Source: an uncultured Bacteroidales bacterium (lineage in GTDB: Bacteria > Bacteroidota > Bacteroidia > Bacteroidales > Paludibacteraceae). Taken from it: a DNA stretch of 64,000 nt. Below, piece by piece: positions 34,268-43,022 of this stretch (within the stretch, counting starts at the first letter, position 1; the number at the start of each line of letters is the position of its first letter). The notes under the pieces are model-generated. The model was not told the origin of the DNA, did no database searches, and saw nothing but the letters and a program-made list of their open reading frames with translations. The stretch is taken from positions 62,001 through 126,000 of the forward strand of contig CALUNA010000004.1 in assembly GCA_944321895.1 (NCBI GenBank), written 5' to 3'. A program made the translations under genes and the position numbers.

Positions 34268-35608
34268 CTATTCCCAATATGCGTGGTTTACTTTTCCGGT
34301 CCAGACATCGGAGAATATCCGGTATTGTGACTGCCCGCCGATAATGTAAATGCGTTTGTCTGCCTCGTTTACGACGACGGATTGGTTGGTGCGCAATTCA
34401 AAATTGTCCGGCATGGCGTTTGACGTTGTGTCGGGAGCCACCCAGTTAAGTCCTTCATCGGTGGTTTCCAATATGTAGGATGTTATCAATTCACCATTCT
34501 GGTCCGTGCCTCCGAACAACAGCAGTTTGTCATCGTAATTGATGAGTGAGGCGCCGGCCAGGGAACCGAACGAGGGCTGTTCTATGCTCAGGTTTATCCA
34601 ATATTCTCCGTTTTCGGTTGTCCAGCGTGTGTTCACGGGTTTGTTGTTTACAGAATATCCACCCATGATCAAGGCTTTCGGTGTGTTTGTGCGCGACAGG
34701 AAGGTAATGCCGGCAAAGTCGCTGACTGGAAATCCGTCCGGTGTTTCCGTACCTTGTTCCCATGTGATTCCATCGGTTGTCCATGCAAAATAATGCGCGC
34801 CGGTTTCCTTTTCCCGTACGATAGCCCAAAGTTTACCGTCAAAATCCATTAGCAGGCTCGTGAATATGAACGGGCTTCCAGACATGTCAATACTTGTCCA
34901 TTCTGTTCCGTTTTCAGACATGTAGAGTGTGTTTTCCGTAGTCATGAAGAGCTTGTTGCCGTAGGGCACCATGTGCCTGAAGTCATTGTTTGAAGGTAAT
35001 CCCGTCAGCTGGTTGGCCAAAGGTTGCCATGTGGTCCCATCTTCCGATGTGTACAGGTAGTTGCTGATTCCGCTGCTGACAAAAAGGTAGAGTGCATCAT
35101 TGAACCAGATGGCCTTTTGGTTGCTGCCTGCATGTGTATAGATTTCCGGAGTTTGTTGTTTCCACACATACAGGTCTGGGTCAACCTGATGCACATTGAC
35201 ATAAATGTTGTACCACATGGTATCGATGCCGTTGGCTGCATAGTTCAGCAGGCGGACGGGCTGGATTGAGAAGTCGACCGTATCGCTTCCGGTCAGTATG
35301 ATGGTGTCATCGCCGCAATATAGAATGGCTCCGCCGGATGGTGCATTGAACGTGAATGTAGGAAAAACGCTGTCTATGCGTGTCTGATAGGGCAGTGAAT
35401 CCGGATTGTACACCAGGTTGCTGTCGTTGACAATGGTAAAGACGGCTTCATCCAGATGGGGTATGCTGTCATTTGCAGCGAATGTGAGCGATGCCAGTGT
35501 CGGGTCATCCGAGGGTTCCGTTTCTTCCTCTTTGTCTTTCAGACAAGCCGGCAGGGTGATGATGACACAAGCCAGGCATATCATTCGTATGATTTTGTCG
35601 AAATTCAT
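34268..35608 (-). CDS. DUF6242-family lipoprotein
   Basis: The protein has about 446 residues from the ATG at 35608. A lipoprotein signal (ICLACVIITLPAC) is followed by an acidic linker and an N-terminal beta domain (about 35-150). A beta-propeller-like part of about 300 residues contains repeated blades with W-x-x-x-D/G turns (LYTSEDGTTWQPLANQ, LYMSENGTEWTSIDM, AWTTDGITWEQ, WTTENGEYWINL). This fits the Bacteroidales DUF6242 family, thought to be surface lipoproteins; function unknown. The further ATG at 35638 lies inside the promoter box. Confidence 0.78.
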   Translation of the reverse strand: MNFDKIIRMICLACVIITLPACLKDKEEETEPSDDPTLASLTFAANDSIPHLDEAVFTIVNDSNLVYNPDSLPYQTRIDSVFPTFTFNAPSGGAILYCGDDTIILTGSDTVDFSIQPVRLLNYAANGIDTMWYNIYVNVHQVDPDLYVWKQQTPEIYTHAGSNQKAIWFNDALYLFVSSGISNYLYTSEDGTTWQPLANQLTGLPSNNDFRHMVPYGNKLFMTTENTLYMSENGTEWTSIDMSGSPFIFTSLLMDFDGKLWAIVREKETGAHYFAWTTDGITWEQGTETPDGFPVSDFAGITFLSRTNTPKALIMGGYSVNNKPVNTRWTTENGEYWINLSIEQPSFGSLAGASLINYDDKLLLFGGTDQNGELITSYILETTDEGLNWVAPDTTSNAMPDNFELRTNQSVVVNEADKRIYIIGGQSQYRIFSDVWTGKVNHAYWE

Positions 35609-35635
35609 GAATGTTGTGTTTATGTTATTCAATTG

Positions 35636-35643
35636 CAAAAGTA
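35636..35643 (-). promoter_or_regulatory. -7 promoter element of the DUF6242 gene
   Basis: TACTTTTG read leftward, 27 bases before the ATG at 35608; it excludes the ATG at 35638 as a start. Confidence 0.55.
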
Positions 35644-35713
35644 CAAGAAATAGATGTTGCTACGCTTGACATGTTATTGATTTATCGTTTTTTAGGAAAC
35701 GGAAACGAAGATC

Positions 35714-36667
35714 TTATGTGTTTTGCAGCAGGCGTTTGATTACCGTTTGTGCTGATATTTCCCGGTTGGCGGCCTCCGGTATAACGAGAGATTGCGGGCT
35801 TTCTATGATATCATCCGTGACAATCATGTTCCGCCTTACGGGCAGACAGTGCATGAAATAGGCATTGTTGGTCACAGCCATTTGCCTGTTGCTGACGGTC
35901 CAGCTGCGGTCGGAGCTCAGAATTTTTCCGTAGTTTGGGTCCTTGTAGGCCGCCCAGTTTTTTGCATAGATGAAATCCGCTCCTTCAAAAGCTTTCATTT
36001 GGTCATATTCCACGGTTGCATTCCGAACGAAGCGTTCGTCCAGTTCGTAGCCTTCGGGGTGTGTGATGACGAAATCGACATTGGCTTCGTTCATGAAATC
36101 GGCAAAAGAATTGGGGACAGCCTGCGGGAGTGCCCGCGGGTGTGGTGCCCATGTAAGGACAACTTTCGGGCGGGCTGTTTTTTTATATTCTTCTATGGTA
36201 ATCAGGTCGGCAAAGGCCTGCAACGGGTGTCCTGTGGCGGCTTCCATGCTGAACACGGGTTTGCCGGAGTATTGTATGAACTGGTTCAGAATCGTTTCCT
36301 GATAGTCGAACTGCTTGTCTTCAAAGCGTGCAAACGAACGCACACCGATGATGTCGCAATAGCATCCCATGACGGGAATGGCTTCCAGAATATGTTCCGG
36401 TTTGTCGCCGTCCATGATGACGCCGCGTTCGGTTTCCAATTTCCAGGCTCCCTGGTTTACATCCAGCACAATGGTATTCATTCCCAGGTTCATGCCCGCC
36501 TTTTGCGTGCTCAGGCGTGTGCGCAGGCTGGAATTGAAGAATACCATGAGCAATGTTTTGTTTTCTCCAATATGTTTGTAGGCGTAGCGGTTTTTCTTTA
36601 TTTCCAGTGCTTCCTGTACGGCGGCTTGCAGGTTGCCCAGGTCCTTGACATTGGTGTATGATTTCAT
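35714..36667 (-). CDS. argF': N-succinylornithine carbamoyltransferase
   Basis: The 317-residue transcarbamylase carries the carbamoyl-phosphate loop (FFNSSLRTRLST) and the conserved MHCLPVRR block. Residue 90 is Pro (in DGDKPEHI). In B. fragilis the corresponding Pro90 is reported to set specificity for N-succinyl-L-ornithine, whereas acetylornithine enzymes have Glu there. It therefore most likely carbamoylates N-succinylornithine in the Bacteroidales arginine pathway. It is the last gene of a glgP-amidase-argF' unit, 11 bases after the amidase gene. Confidence 0.92.
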   Translation of the reverse strand: MKSYTNVKDLGNLQAAVQEALEIKKNRYAYKHIGENKTLLMVFFNSSLRTRLSTQKAGMNLGMNTIVLDVNQGAWKLETERGVIMDGDKPEHILEAIPVMGCYCDIIGVRSFARFEDKQFDYQETILNQFIQYSGKPVFSMEAATGHPLQAFADLITIEEYKKTARPKVVLTWAPHPRALPQAVPNSFADFMNEANVDFVITHPEGYELDERFVRNATVEYDQMKAFEGADFIYAKNWAAYKDPNYGKILSSDRSWTVSNRQMAVTNNAYFMHCLPVRRNMIVTDDIIESPQSLVIPEAANREISAQTVIKRLLQNT

Positions 36668-36678
36668 GTGGTTTTGTT

Positions 36679-37452
36679 TTATAAAAGTTCAAATTTATCG
36701 GCATCGCGCCATATCGGGAATTTTGCCCGTGCCTGATGCAGTTGTTCCACATCTAAGGTAGCGGTTTTTGTTCCGGCTTCGTTGTCGGCAAAGGCAGTTT
36801 GCGTTCTGCCTTTGTAGTCCAGCAGCATGGAGTGTCCGTTGTACGTGATGCCGAGTCCATCGGTGCCGATGCAGTTGACGGCGCAGACGTAGCATTGGTT
36901 TTCCACCGCCCGTGCGGGCAGCAATGCATCCCAGTCGGGGATGCGTTTTTCCGGAAAGTTGGCAACGTAGACGAGCACATCGTAGTCATTGCCTGTCATG
37001 TTCCGGCTCCATACCGGGAATCGCAGGTCGTAGCAAATCAGTATGCAGAAGGAGACATTTTTGTATTTCACGGTCAGACGTTTTGTGCCGGGCGTGAACA
37101 GTTCGTTTTCTTTTCCCATGGAGAACAGGTGCCGTTTGTCCGCATAATGGATTTTTCCGTCCGGTTCGGCCATGAAGGCCCGGTTATAAAGCAAGCCATT
37201 ACCGGTAGCCAAGAAGCTGCCGATAATGGCTATTCCTGTGTCGTGTGCCCATTTGCGTAATGTCTGGACCGTTTCTTGCTGCATGTTTTCCGCCAGTTCG
37301 GGGCGGTCTGTACAGAATCCGGTGGAGAACATTTCCGGCAATATCGCCACGTCGGTTTTTCCTGCAAGCGAAGCAACCTTGTTTTCATAGAAAAGCAGGT
37401 TGGCTTTCTTGTCGGTCCATACGATTGGATATTGCAACAGGCTGATGTTCAT
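36679..37452 (-). CDS. Omega-amidase (nitrilase superfamily, YafV-like)
   Basis: The 257-residue protein has the nitrilase-fold catalytic triad: Glu40 (ILPEMFSTGF), Lys106 (ADKRHLFS) and Cys140 (FCILICYDLRFPVW). Such omega-amidases hydrolyse 2-oxoglutaramate and 2-oxosuccinamate formed by transamination of glutamine and asparagine. Its position with argF' fits nitrogen metabolism. The start is separated from the glgP stop by a single base. Confidence 0.88.
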   Translation of the reverse strand: MNISLLQYPIVWTDKKANLLFYENKVASLAGKTDVAILPEMFSTGFCTDRPELAENMQQETVQTLRKWAHDTGIAIIGSFLATGNGLLYNRAFMAEPDGKIHYADKRHLFSMGKENELFTPGTKRLTVKYKNVSFCILICYDLRFPVWSRNMTGNDYDVLVYVANFPEKRIPDWDALLPARAVENQCYVCAVNCIGTDGLGITYNGHSMLLDYKGRTQTAFADNEAGTKTATLDVEQLHQARAKFPIWRDADKFELL

Positions 37453-37453
37453 T

Positions 37454-40015
37454 TCAAATCCATCTTACATAGCAGAAGTCCTGTCTGTGAGGCAGTTCTT
37501 CATTTTTCGGGAACATGCGGAACGCATATTTGAATGGTCCGGCATAGTCCAGCTGGTAATTCAGTCCGAATGTGAGTTTGGAGCCTTCGGTTTTGATCAG
37601 GCTCATTTCTGCCACGTCATAAAGGCGGTCTTCGTTGTTCTGTTCCGATTTGACAGTGACCAATTCTATGCCTATGCCATGCGTTTTCATGTCTTTGACA
37701 TCGATTTCCACGTTCAGGTTGTAGCTTTCTCCTACCAACGGGTCGTGTGTCAGCTGGTCTGAAGTGGAAACGTTCAAGACTTCGATGTTGTCCCAGTGGG
37801 ATGCGACATCTTCTTTCCAGGCTACGATTTCCTTGGCTTTAGCGCAGTCGTTGGCTCTCAGGTATGTAGAACGTTTGGCCATTTTGTTATAGAAACGTTC
37901 AAAATAGTCGTCCATCATACGTTTGGTGGTAAACCTTGGTGTGATTTGTGAAATGGAATTTTTGATTGTCTGTATCCATTCCGGTGAGTAGCCTTTGCTG
38001 TTTTGTGCATAATACATGGGTATTATTTCATTTTCCAGCATTCTGTAGATGGTAGCGGCATCCAACTGGTCCTGTTGTGCCTGGTTTTCATAGGTCCGTT
38101 TTTCGGTCAGTGCCCATCCGGCTCCTTTTACATAACCTTCAAGCCACCATCCATCAAGTACGGAGAAGTTCAGGACTCCGTTCATTTGTGCTTTTTCGCC
38201 GGATGTTCCGGATGCTTCCAGCGGGCGTGTCGGTGTGTTCAGCCAGATGTCGACTCCGGATATCAGCCGTTTGGCCAGGCGCATGTCGTAGTTTTCCAGG
38301 AAGATGATTTTACCAAGGAACTGTGGCATGCGTGATATTTCGACAATCCGTTTGATCAGTCCTTGTCCGCCGCCGTCGGCCGGGTGTGCTTTTCCGGTGA
38401 AGAGGAACTGTACCGGGCGTGTCGGATTGTTTACTATTTTTTCCAGCCTGTCCAGGTCGGTGAAGAGCAGGTGGGCGCGTTTGTAGGTGGCAAAGCGGCG
38501 TCCGAATCCGATAATCAGTGCGTCCGGGTTGATGCTTTCCAGCACGGAAACGATTCGCGATGGGTCGCCTTGGTTTTTCAGCCAGGTTTCGGCAAATTGT
38601 TCGCGTATGAATTTGATCAGTTTGCCTTTGACGGTGGTTCTTACTTTCCATATTTCATCGTCCGGAACATCCTGAATGGCTTTCCATATCTGCATGTTCG
38701 ACTGGTCTTTGTAGAAGTCAGGCGTGAAGTTTTTCTCATACAGGGCTTTCCACTCGGAGGCGGTCCATGTTGGCAGGTGCACGCCGTTGGTTACATAGCT
38801 GACGTGCAATTCTTCGGGGAAGTAGCCTTGCCATATCGGGCTGAACATTTTCTGTGAAACTTTGCCGTGCAGCCAGCTTACTCCGTTTACTTCCTGGCAG
38901 GTGTTGCAGGCAAATACGCTCATGCTGAATTTTTCATTCGTACCCGGATGTTCACGGCCCATGTCAATGAAATCTCCCCAGGAAATGCCCAGTTTTGCGG
39001 GATATTCGCCCATGTATTTGCCGAACAGTCCTTCATCGAAACTGTCATGTCCGGCAGGTACGGGTGTATGTACGGTGTAGAGCGAACTGGCGCGAACCAG
39101 TTCGAGTGCCTGGTTGAATGTCAGATGGTATTCTTCCATGTGGTCAATCAGGCGTTGTACGTTGATCAGTGCGGCGTGTCCTTCGTTGCAGTGATAAACT
39201 TGTTTCTTGATGCCCAGTTTTTTCAGTGCCAATATGCCGCCAATGCCCAACATTATTTCCTGTTTCAGGCGGTTTTCCCAGTCGCCTCCGTAAAGCTGAT
39301 GTGTAATGGAGCGGTCAAATTCGCTGTTCAGTTCGTTGTCGGTGTCAAGTAGATACAGGTTGATTCGGCCTACTGCAACTTGCCAGATGTAGGCATAGAC
39401 GGTGCGGCCCGGATAGGGAACTTCAACCACGACCGGACTGCCTTGTGAGTCTTTCACCTGTTTGATAGGCAGGTTGGCGAAATTCTGTGCCTCGTAGTTG
39501 GCAATTTGTTGTCCTTCCATGGACAGGGTTTGCGTGAAATAGCCATAGCGGTACAGGAAACCGATTGCTGTCATGTCCACATTGCAGTCGCTGGCTTCTT
39601 TCAGATAGTCACCTGCCAGCACGCCGAGTCCGCCGGAATATATTTTCAATACGGAAGTCAGCCCGTATTCCATTGAAAAATAGGCAATGCTTGGTTTGGT
39701 CGTGTTTTTGGGTTCGTTCATGTATGCGCAAAACTCATCATATACCTTGTTGAGTTTGGCCATGAATTTGTTGTCGTTGCTGAGTTCAACGAGTTTGTCA
39801 TAGCTCAGGATATTTAATAATACAATCGGGTTGGATGCGGCTTTTTTCCATGCATCTTCATCTATGTGGCGGAAAATATTTTTGGCATCGGAGTTCCATA
39901 CCCACCACAGGTTTTGTGCAAGTTCTTCTAATTTTTTTAATTTTTCCGGGAAATTGGTCTTGACGTTGATTTCTTTCCAATTTACCTGATTTACGTGGTT
40001 TACTTTAATTTTCAT
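37454..40015 (-). CDS. glgP: Alpha-glucan (glycogen/starch) phosphorylase
   Basis: The 853-residue protein is a GT35 phosphorylase of the shorter alpha-glucan type with an N-terminal DUF3417-like region ([21 protein letters not shown]). Family signatures include [34 protein letters not shown] (shown here in part), [21 protein letters not shown]-like [11 protein letters not shown], and the C-terminal [21 protein letters not shown] with a PLP-phosphate contact. It releases glucose-1-phosphate from storage glucan. Promoter at 40069-40099; it heads the unit with the amidase and argF'. Confidence 0.93.
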   Translation of the reverse strand: MKIKVNHVNQVNWKEINVKTNFPEKLKKLEELAQNLWWVWNSDAKNIFRHIDEDAWKKAASNPIVLLNILSYDKLVELSNDNKFMAKLNKVYDEFCAYMNEPKNTTKPSIAYFSMEYGLTSVLKIYSGGLGVLAGDYLKEASDCNVDMTAIGFLYRYGYFTQTLSMEGQQIANYEAQNFANLPIKQVKDSQGSPVVVEVPYPGRTVYAYIWQVAVGRINLYLLDTDNELNSEFDRSITHQLYGGDWENRLKQEIMLGIGGILALKKLGIKKQVYHCNEGHAALINVQRLIDHMEEYHLTFNQALELVRASSLYTVHTPVPAGHDSFDEGLFGKYMGEYPAKLGISWGDFIDMGREHPGTNEKFSMSVFACNTCQEVNGVSWLHGKVSQKMFSPIWQGYFPEELHVSYVTNGVHLPTWTASEWKALYEKNFTPDFYKDQSNMQIWKAIQDVPDDEIWKVRTTVKGKLIKFIREQFAETWLKNQGDPSRIVSVLESINPDALIIGFGRRFATYKRAHLLFTDLDRLEKIVNNPTRPVQFLFTGKAHPADGGGQGLIKRIVEISRMPQFLGKIIFLENYDMRLAKRLISGVDIWLNTPTRPLEASGTSGEKAQMNGVLNFSVLDGWWLEGYVKGAGWALTEKRTYENQAQQDQLDAATIYRMLENEIIPMYYAQNSKGYSPEWIQTIKNSISQITPRFTTKRMMDDYFERFYNKMAKRSTYLRANDCAKAKEIVAWKEDVASHWDNIEVLNVSTSDQLTHDPLVGESYNLNVEIDVKDMKTHGIGIELVTVKSEQNNEDRLYDVAEMSLIKTEGSKLTFGLNYQLDYAGPFKYAFRMFPKNEELPHRQDFCYVRWI

Positions 40016-40068
40016 ATATAAATGTATATTTGAACTGTATTGAAAAAAGATACTGAATTTTGCGGCCG

Positions 40069-40099
40069 CAAAGGTACAAAAAAATCCGTCTTTTTACAA
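40069..40099 (-). promoter_or_regulatory. Promoter of the glgP operon
   Basis: Read leftward: TTG (40097-40099), 20-bp spacer, TACCTTTG (40069-40076). The upstream half overlaps the pepD terminator. Confidence 0.8.
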
Positions 40100-40108
40100 C
40101 GGATTTTT
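40077..40108 (-). terminator. Intrinsic terminator of pepD, embedded in the glgP promoter
   Basis: A ten-pair stem (40099-40108 with 40080-40089) is followed leftward by more T. It lies about 47 bases past the pepD stop. Its loop-proximal base coincides with the TTG of the glgP promoter. Confidence 0.75.
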
Positions 40109-40154
40109 AATATGCCCGACAAATTGCCGGAAATCATGGACAGACGTTCTGAAA

Positions 40155-41594
40155 TCACAGATTTTCCATGATATCCAGCAACCAGTTCCAACAGCGTTGT
40201 GTTGATTTTATGCTTAACTGTTCGCTGGGTGAGTGTACTCCGCGCATGTCCGGACCAATGGAAATCATGTCCAGATGCGGATATTTTTCCAGGAACAGCC
40301 CGCATTCAAGTCCGGCGTGTATGGCGCGTACTTTTGCCGTTTCGCCGAACAGGCGGCCGAAGGACTGTTGTGCAATGTGCAGTAAAGCGGAATCCACGTT
40401 AGGTTTCCAGCCCGGATATCCATCTCCGTGTGTCACACTGGCACCGGCAAGTGCGAAAGTGCACGCTACCATGTTTTTGACATCGTGTTTGGCCGATTCA
40501 ATGGAGCTGCGCTGGCTGGTTGTTACCGTGATTTCCTGAGGATTCATTTTTATGGATGCCAGGTTTGTGCTGCTTTCAACCAGGCCGGGCATGTCGCGGC
40601 TCATGGCCATGACACCGTGAGGACAAGCGTAGATAGCTCGTATCAGACGGGTTGACAGCTCTTTTGTAAGCACTTTTTCAGGCAGGCTCTCGCTTTCCAG
40701 TTCCATTTGGAAACCTGTTTCCGTTTTGCCGATTTCCTGTTCCATATCGGTTATGAAATGGTTCAGCTCGATGCGTAGCGGCTCCTTGTAGTTGTATGGC
40801 ACGCAAATGATGGCGTACGCCTCGCGGGCGATGGCGTTGCGTAAGTTGCCGCCATCAATATGTGAAATGCGCAAATCGGTCTGTTCGTTCAGCCGATACA
40901 AAAAGCGGTTCAGTATTTTATTGGCATTGCCGCGTCCTTTTTCAATGTCATCGCCGGAATGGCCTCCAAGCAGGCCTTTGACACTGACTTTGGCCGCGAA
41001 ATAACCGTCGGGAGCTTTCTCTTGTGCCATGTGGAATGTGGCGACAGTGTCGATACCGCCGGCACAGCCTATGAAAATCTGGCCGTCATCTTCGGAATCA
41101 AGATTGATGAGCATTTTGCCTTTCAACAGGCTGTTGTCCAGAGCGAATGCGCCGGTCAGGCCGGTTTCTTCATCTACAGTGAACAGGCATTCCAGGGCAG
41201 GATGCCTGATTGTGTCGGAGCACAGTGTCGCGAGCGCCATGGCCATGCCGATGCCGTTGTCGGCGCCGAGTGTCGTGCCGCGGGCTTTCAGCCAGTCTCC
41301 ATCAACGTATGTTTCTATGGGGTCGTTGTCAAAATCGTGGTGTGTGTCGGCATTTTTTTCGCAGACCATGTCCATGTGGGCTTGCAGAATGACGCCGGGT
41401 TTGGCTTCATATCCGGCAGTGGCGGGTTTGCGGATGATGACGTTTCCGGCCTTGTCGGTTTCGTGCTCCAGGTTGTGCTTTTTTGCAAAGTTCTGCAGAT
41501 AAGCAATGATTTTCCCTTCTTTTTTGGAAGGACGGGGTACTTTGGTTATTTCGGAAAAAATACCGAAAACTTCTTTGGGTTCCAAGTTGTGCAT
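40155..41594 (-). CDS. pepD: Aminoacyl-histidine dipeptidase (PepD, M20C)
   Basis: The protein has about 479 residues from the ATG at 41594 (MHNLEPKEVFGIFSEI). It is a two-zinc M20 metallopeptidase: metal-binding LQAHMDMVCEKN, the GTTLGADNGIGMAMAL block with bridging Asp, catalytic DEETGLTGA and NLDSEDDGQIFIG. PepD hydrolyses Xaa-His dipeptides such as carnosine and other dipeptides in the cytoplasm. The frame upstream to 41657 crosses the promoter box and is not used. Confidence 0.92.
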   Translation of the reverse strand: MHNLEPKEVFGIFSEITKVPRPSKKEGKIIAYLQNFAKKHNLEHETDKAGNVIIRKPATAGYEAKPGVILQAHMDMVCEKNADTHHDFDNDPIETYVDGDWLKARGTTLGADNGIGMAMALATLCSDTIRHPALECLFTVDEETGLTGAFALDNSLLKGKMLINLDSEDDGQIFIGCAGGIDTVATFHMAQEKAPDGYFAAKVSVKGLLGGHSGDDIEKGRGNANKILNRFLYRLNEQTDLRISHIDGGNLRNAIAREAYAIICVPYNYKEPLRIELNHFITDMEQEIGKTETGFQMELESESLPEKVLTKELSTRLIRAIYACPHGVMAMSRDMPGLVESSTNLASIKMNPQEITVTTSQRSSIESAKHDVKNMVACTFALAGASVTHGDGYPGWKPNVDSALLHIAQQSFGRLFGETAKVRAIHAGLECGLFLEKYPHLDMISIGPDMRGVHSPSEQLSIKSTQRCWNWLLDIMENL

Positions 41595-41636
41595 GGTGTT
41601 ATGATTTTTATGATATTCCGTAATCCGTTTGACGGA

Positions 41637-41644
41637 CAAAGATA
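41637..41644 (-). promoter_or_regulatory. -7 promoter element of pepD
   Basis: TATCTTTG read leftward, 42 bases upstream of the ATG at 41594. No convincing TTG upstream. Confidence 0.5.
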
Positions 41645-41725
41645 CAACATTTATCATGAAAAGGGGATATGTTGTGGTTAAAAACTGCTTTCAAGGCGGT
41701 TTTTATTCAGTCCGTATTTGTGGTA

Positions 41726-42787
41726 TTACAGGTCGTTGAAATCGATTTGCAACTGCACGGCATCTGTTGTTTCGGGAATATTTCCGATGCTAATGCCCAG
41801 CAGGCGTATTTTCCTTGTTCCGGTTTCTATGCTTTCCAGCAATTCCAGAGAAATTTTCTGCAGCTGTTCAGCTTCCTTTATGGTGAAGGGCAGGGTTCTG
41901 GAACGGGTTATTTGTCTGAAGTTGTCGTATTTTACCTTGAGTGTGATGGTTCTTCCGCAGAAATTGTATTTGTCCATGCGTTTCCATACATCCATGCATA
42001 CGGCATGTAGCTGTTCTTTCAGTTGCCGTATTTCGTTTAGGTCTTCCGCAAAGGTTGTTTCGGCGCCGAGCGATTTCCGTTTCCGGTCGGGCATGACTTC
42101 ACGTGTGTCAATGCCCCGGGCATATTCGTAATAGTTGTGGCCGGCTTTACCGAAATGTCTGATGAGTTCTTTTTCGTCCCATTGGCGCAGGTCGGCTCCT
42201 GTGTGTATGCCTAATTCATGCATTCTGAGGGCGGTTACCTTGCCGATACCAAAAAATTTTTCAACGGGCAGGGTTGCGGTGAATGAATCTATCGCCTTGG
42301 GCGGTATAACGAATAATCCGTCCGGTTTCCGGTAATCGGAAGCGATTTTTGCCAGCATTTTGTTTACGGAAACGCCTGCGGAGGCAGTCAGTGCCGTCTG
42401 TTCGAAGATGCGTTGTTTGATTTCGCGCGCCAATAGTGTTGCCGACGGCAAATGTGAAACATCGAGGAAAGCCTCATCGAGCGACAACGGTTCCACCAGG
42501 TCCGTATAATCATGGAAAATGGTCTGTATTTGCCTGGATATGCTTTTGTAGGTTTCCATGCGTACAGGTGCAAAAATCAGTTCCGGACACAGTCTGGCGG
42601 CACGTGTGCTGGACATGGCCGAATGTATTCCATAACGCCGTGCTTCATAACTGGCTGTAGCAACGACGCCGCGCGGACCTTGATGGCCTACGGCTATCGG
42701 GCGTCCGCGCCATTCGGGATGGTCACGTTGCTCAATGGCAGCGTAAAACGCATCCATGTCAATATGTATGATTTTTCGTTCCGTCAT
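41726..42787 (-). CDS. dinB: DNA polymerase IV (Y-family)
   Basis: The protein has about 353 residues from the ATG at 42787 (MTERKIIHIDMDAFYAAIEQRD). Catalytic carboxylates are in HIDMDAFYA and SLDEAFLDV. The ATASYEARRYGIHSAMSS finger region, a helix-hairpin-helix-like FFGIGKVTALRMHELGIHTGADL and the C-terminal little-finger domain are present. It copies damaged DNA. The -7 box lies only 13 bases before the start codon, giving a near-leaderless message; no LexA-like operator was recognised. Confidence 0.94.
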   Translation of the reverse strand: MTERKIIHIDMDAFYAAIEQRDHPEWRGRPIAVGHQGPRGVVATASYEARRYGIHSAMSSTRAARLCPELIFAPVRMETYKSISRQIQTIFHDYTDLVEPLSLDEAFLDVSHLPSATLLAREIKQRIFEQTALTASAGVSVNKMLAKIASDYRKPDGLFVIPPKAIDSFTATLPVEKFFGIGKVTALRMHELGIHTGADLRQWDEKELIRHFGKAGHNYYEYARGIDTREVMPDRKRKSLGAETTFAEDLNEIRQLKEQLHAVCMDVWKRMDKYNFCGRTITLKVKYDNFRQITRSRTLPFTIKEAEQLQKISLELLESIETGTRKIRLLGISIGNIPETTDAVQLQIDFNDL

Positions 42788-42800
42788 GTGGTTCGGCGTG

Positions 42801-42808
42801 CAAATATA
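42801..42808 (-). promoter_or_regulatory. -7 promoter element of dinB
   Basis: TATATTTG read leftward; the predicted start point is about seven bases before the ATG at 42787. It excludes an in-frame ATG at 42811. Confidence 0.6.
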
Positions 42809-42944
42809 CATGGTTTTTTTCAGCCGGCAGCTTGCGGCATGCCGGAATGTGTCAGGATGCCGCTTTGGGGAAAATTTTGCGGCATGGGAGTCAGTGGAAT
42901 GGCATCTCGGTTAAAGGCATGGCATGAAACGTCTTGTCCTTTGT

Positions 42945-42995
42945 AAAAACACAATCGGCAGGCAAATTCCGTCATGTCAGAATCTGCCTGCCGAT
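42945..42995 (-). terminator. Intrinsic terminator of the GH43 gene (leftward)
   Basis: An 11-bp perfect stem (42954-42964 with 42985-42995) with a 20-base loop, followed leftward by a T-rich tract, 28 bases past the GH43 stop. Confidence 0.7.
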
Positions 42996-43022
42996 GTCGG
43001 GCAATGTGCCCTGGCTTCCGGT

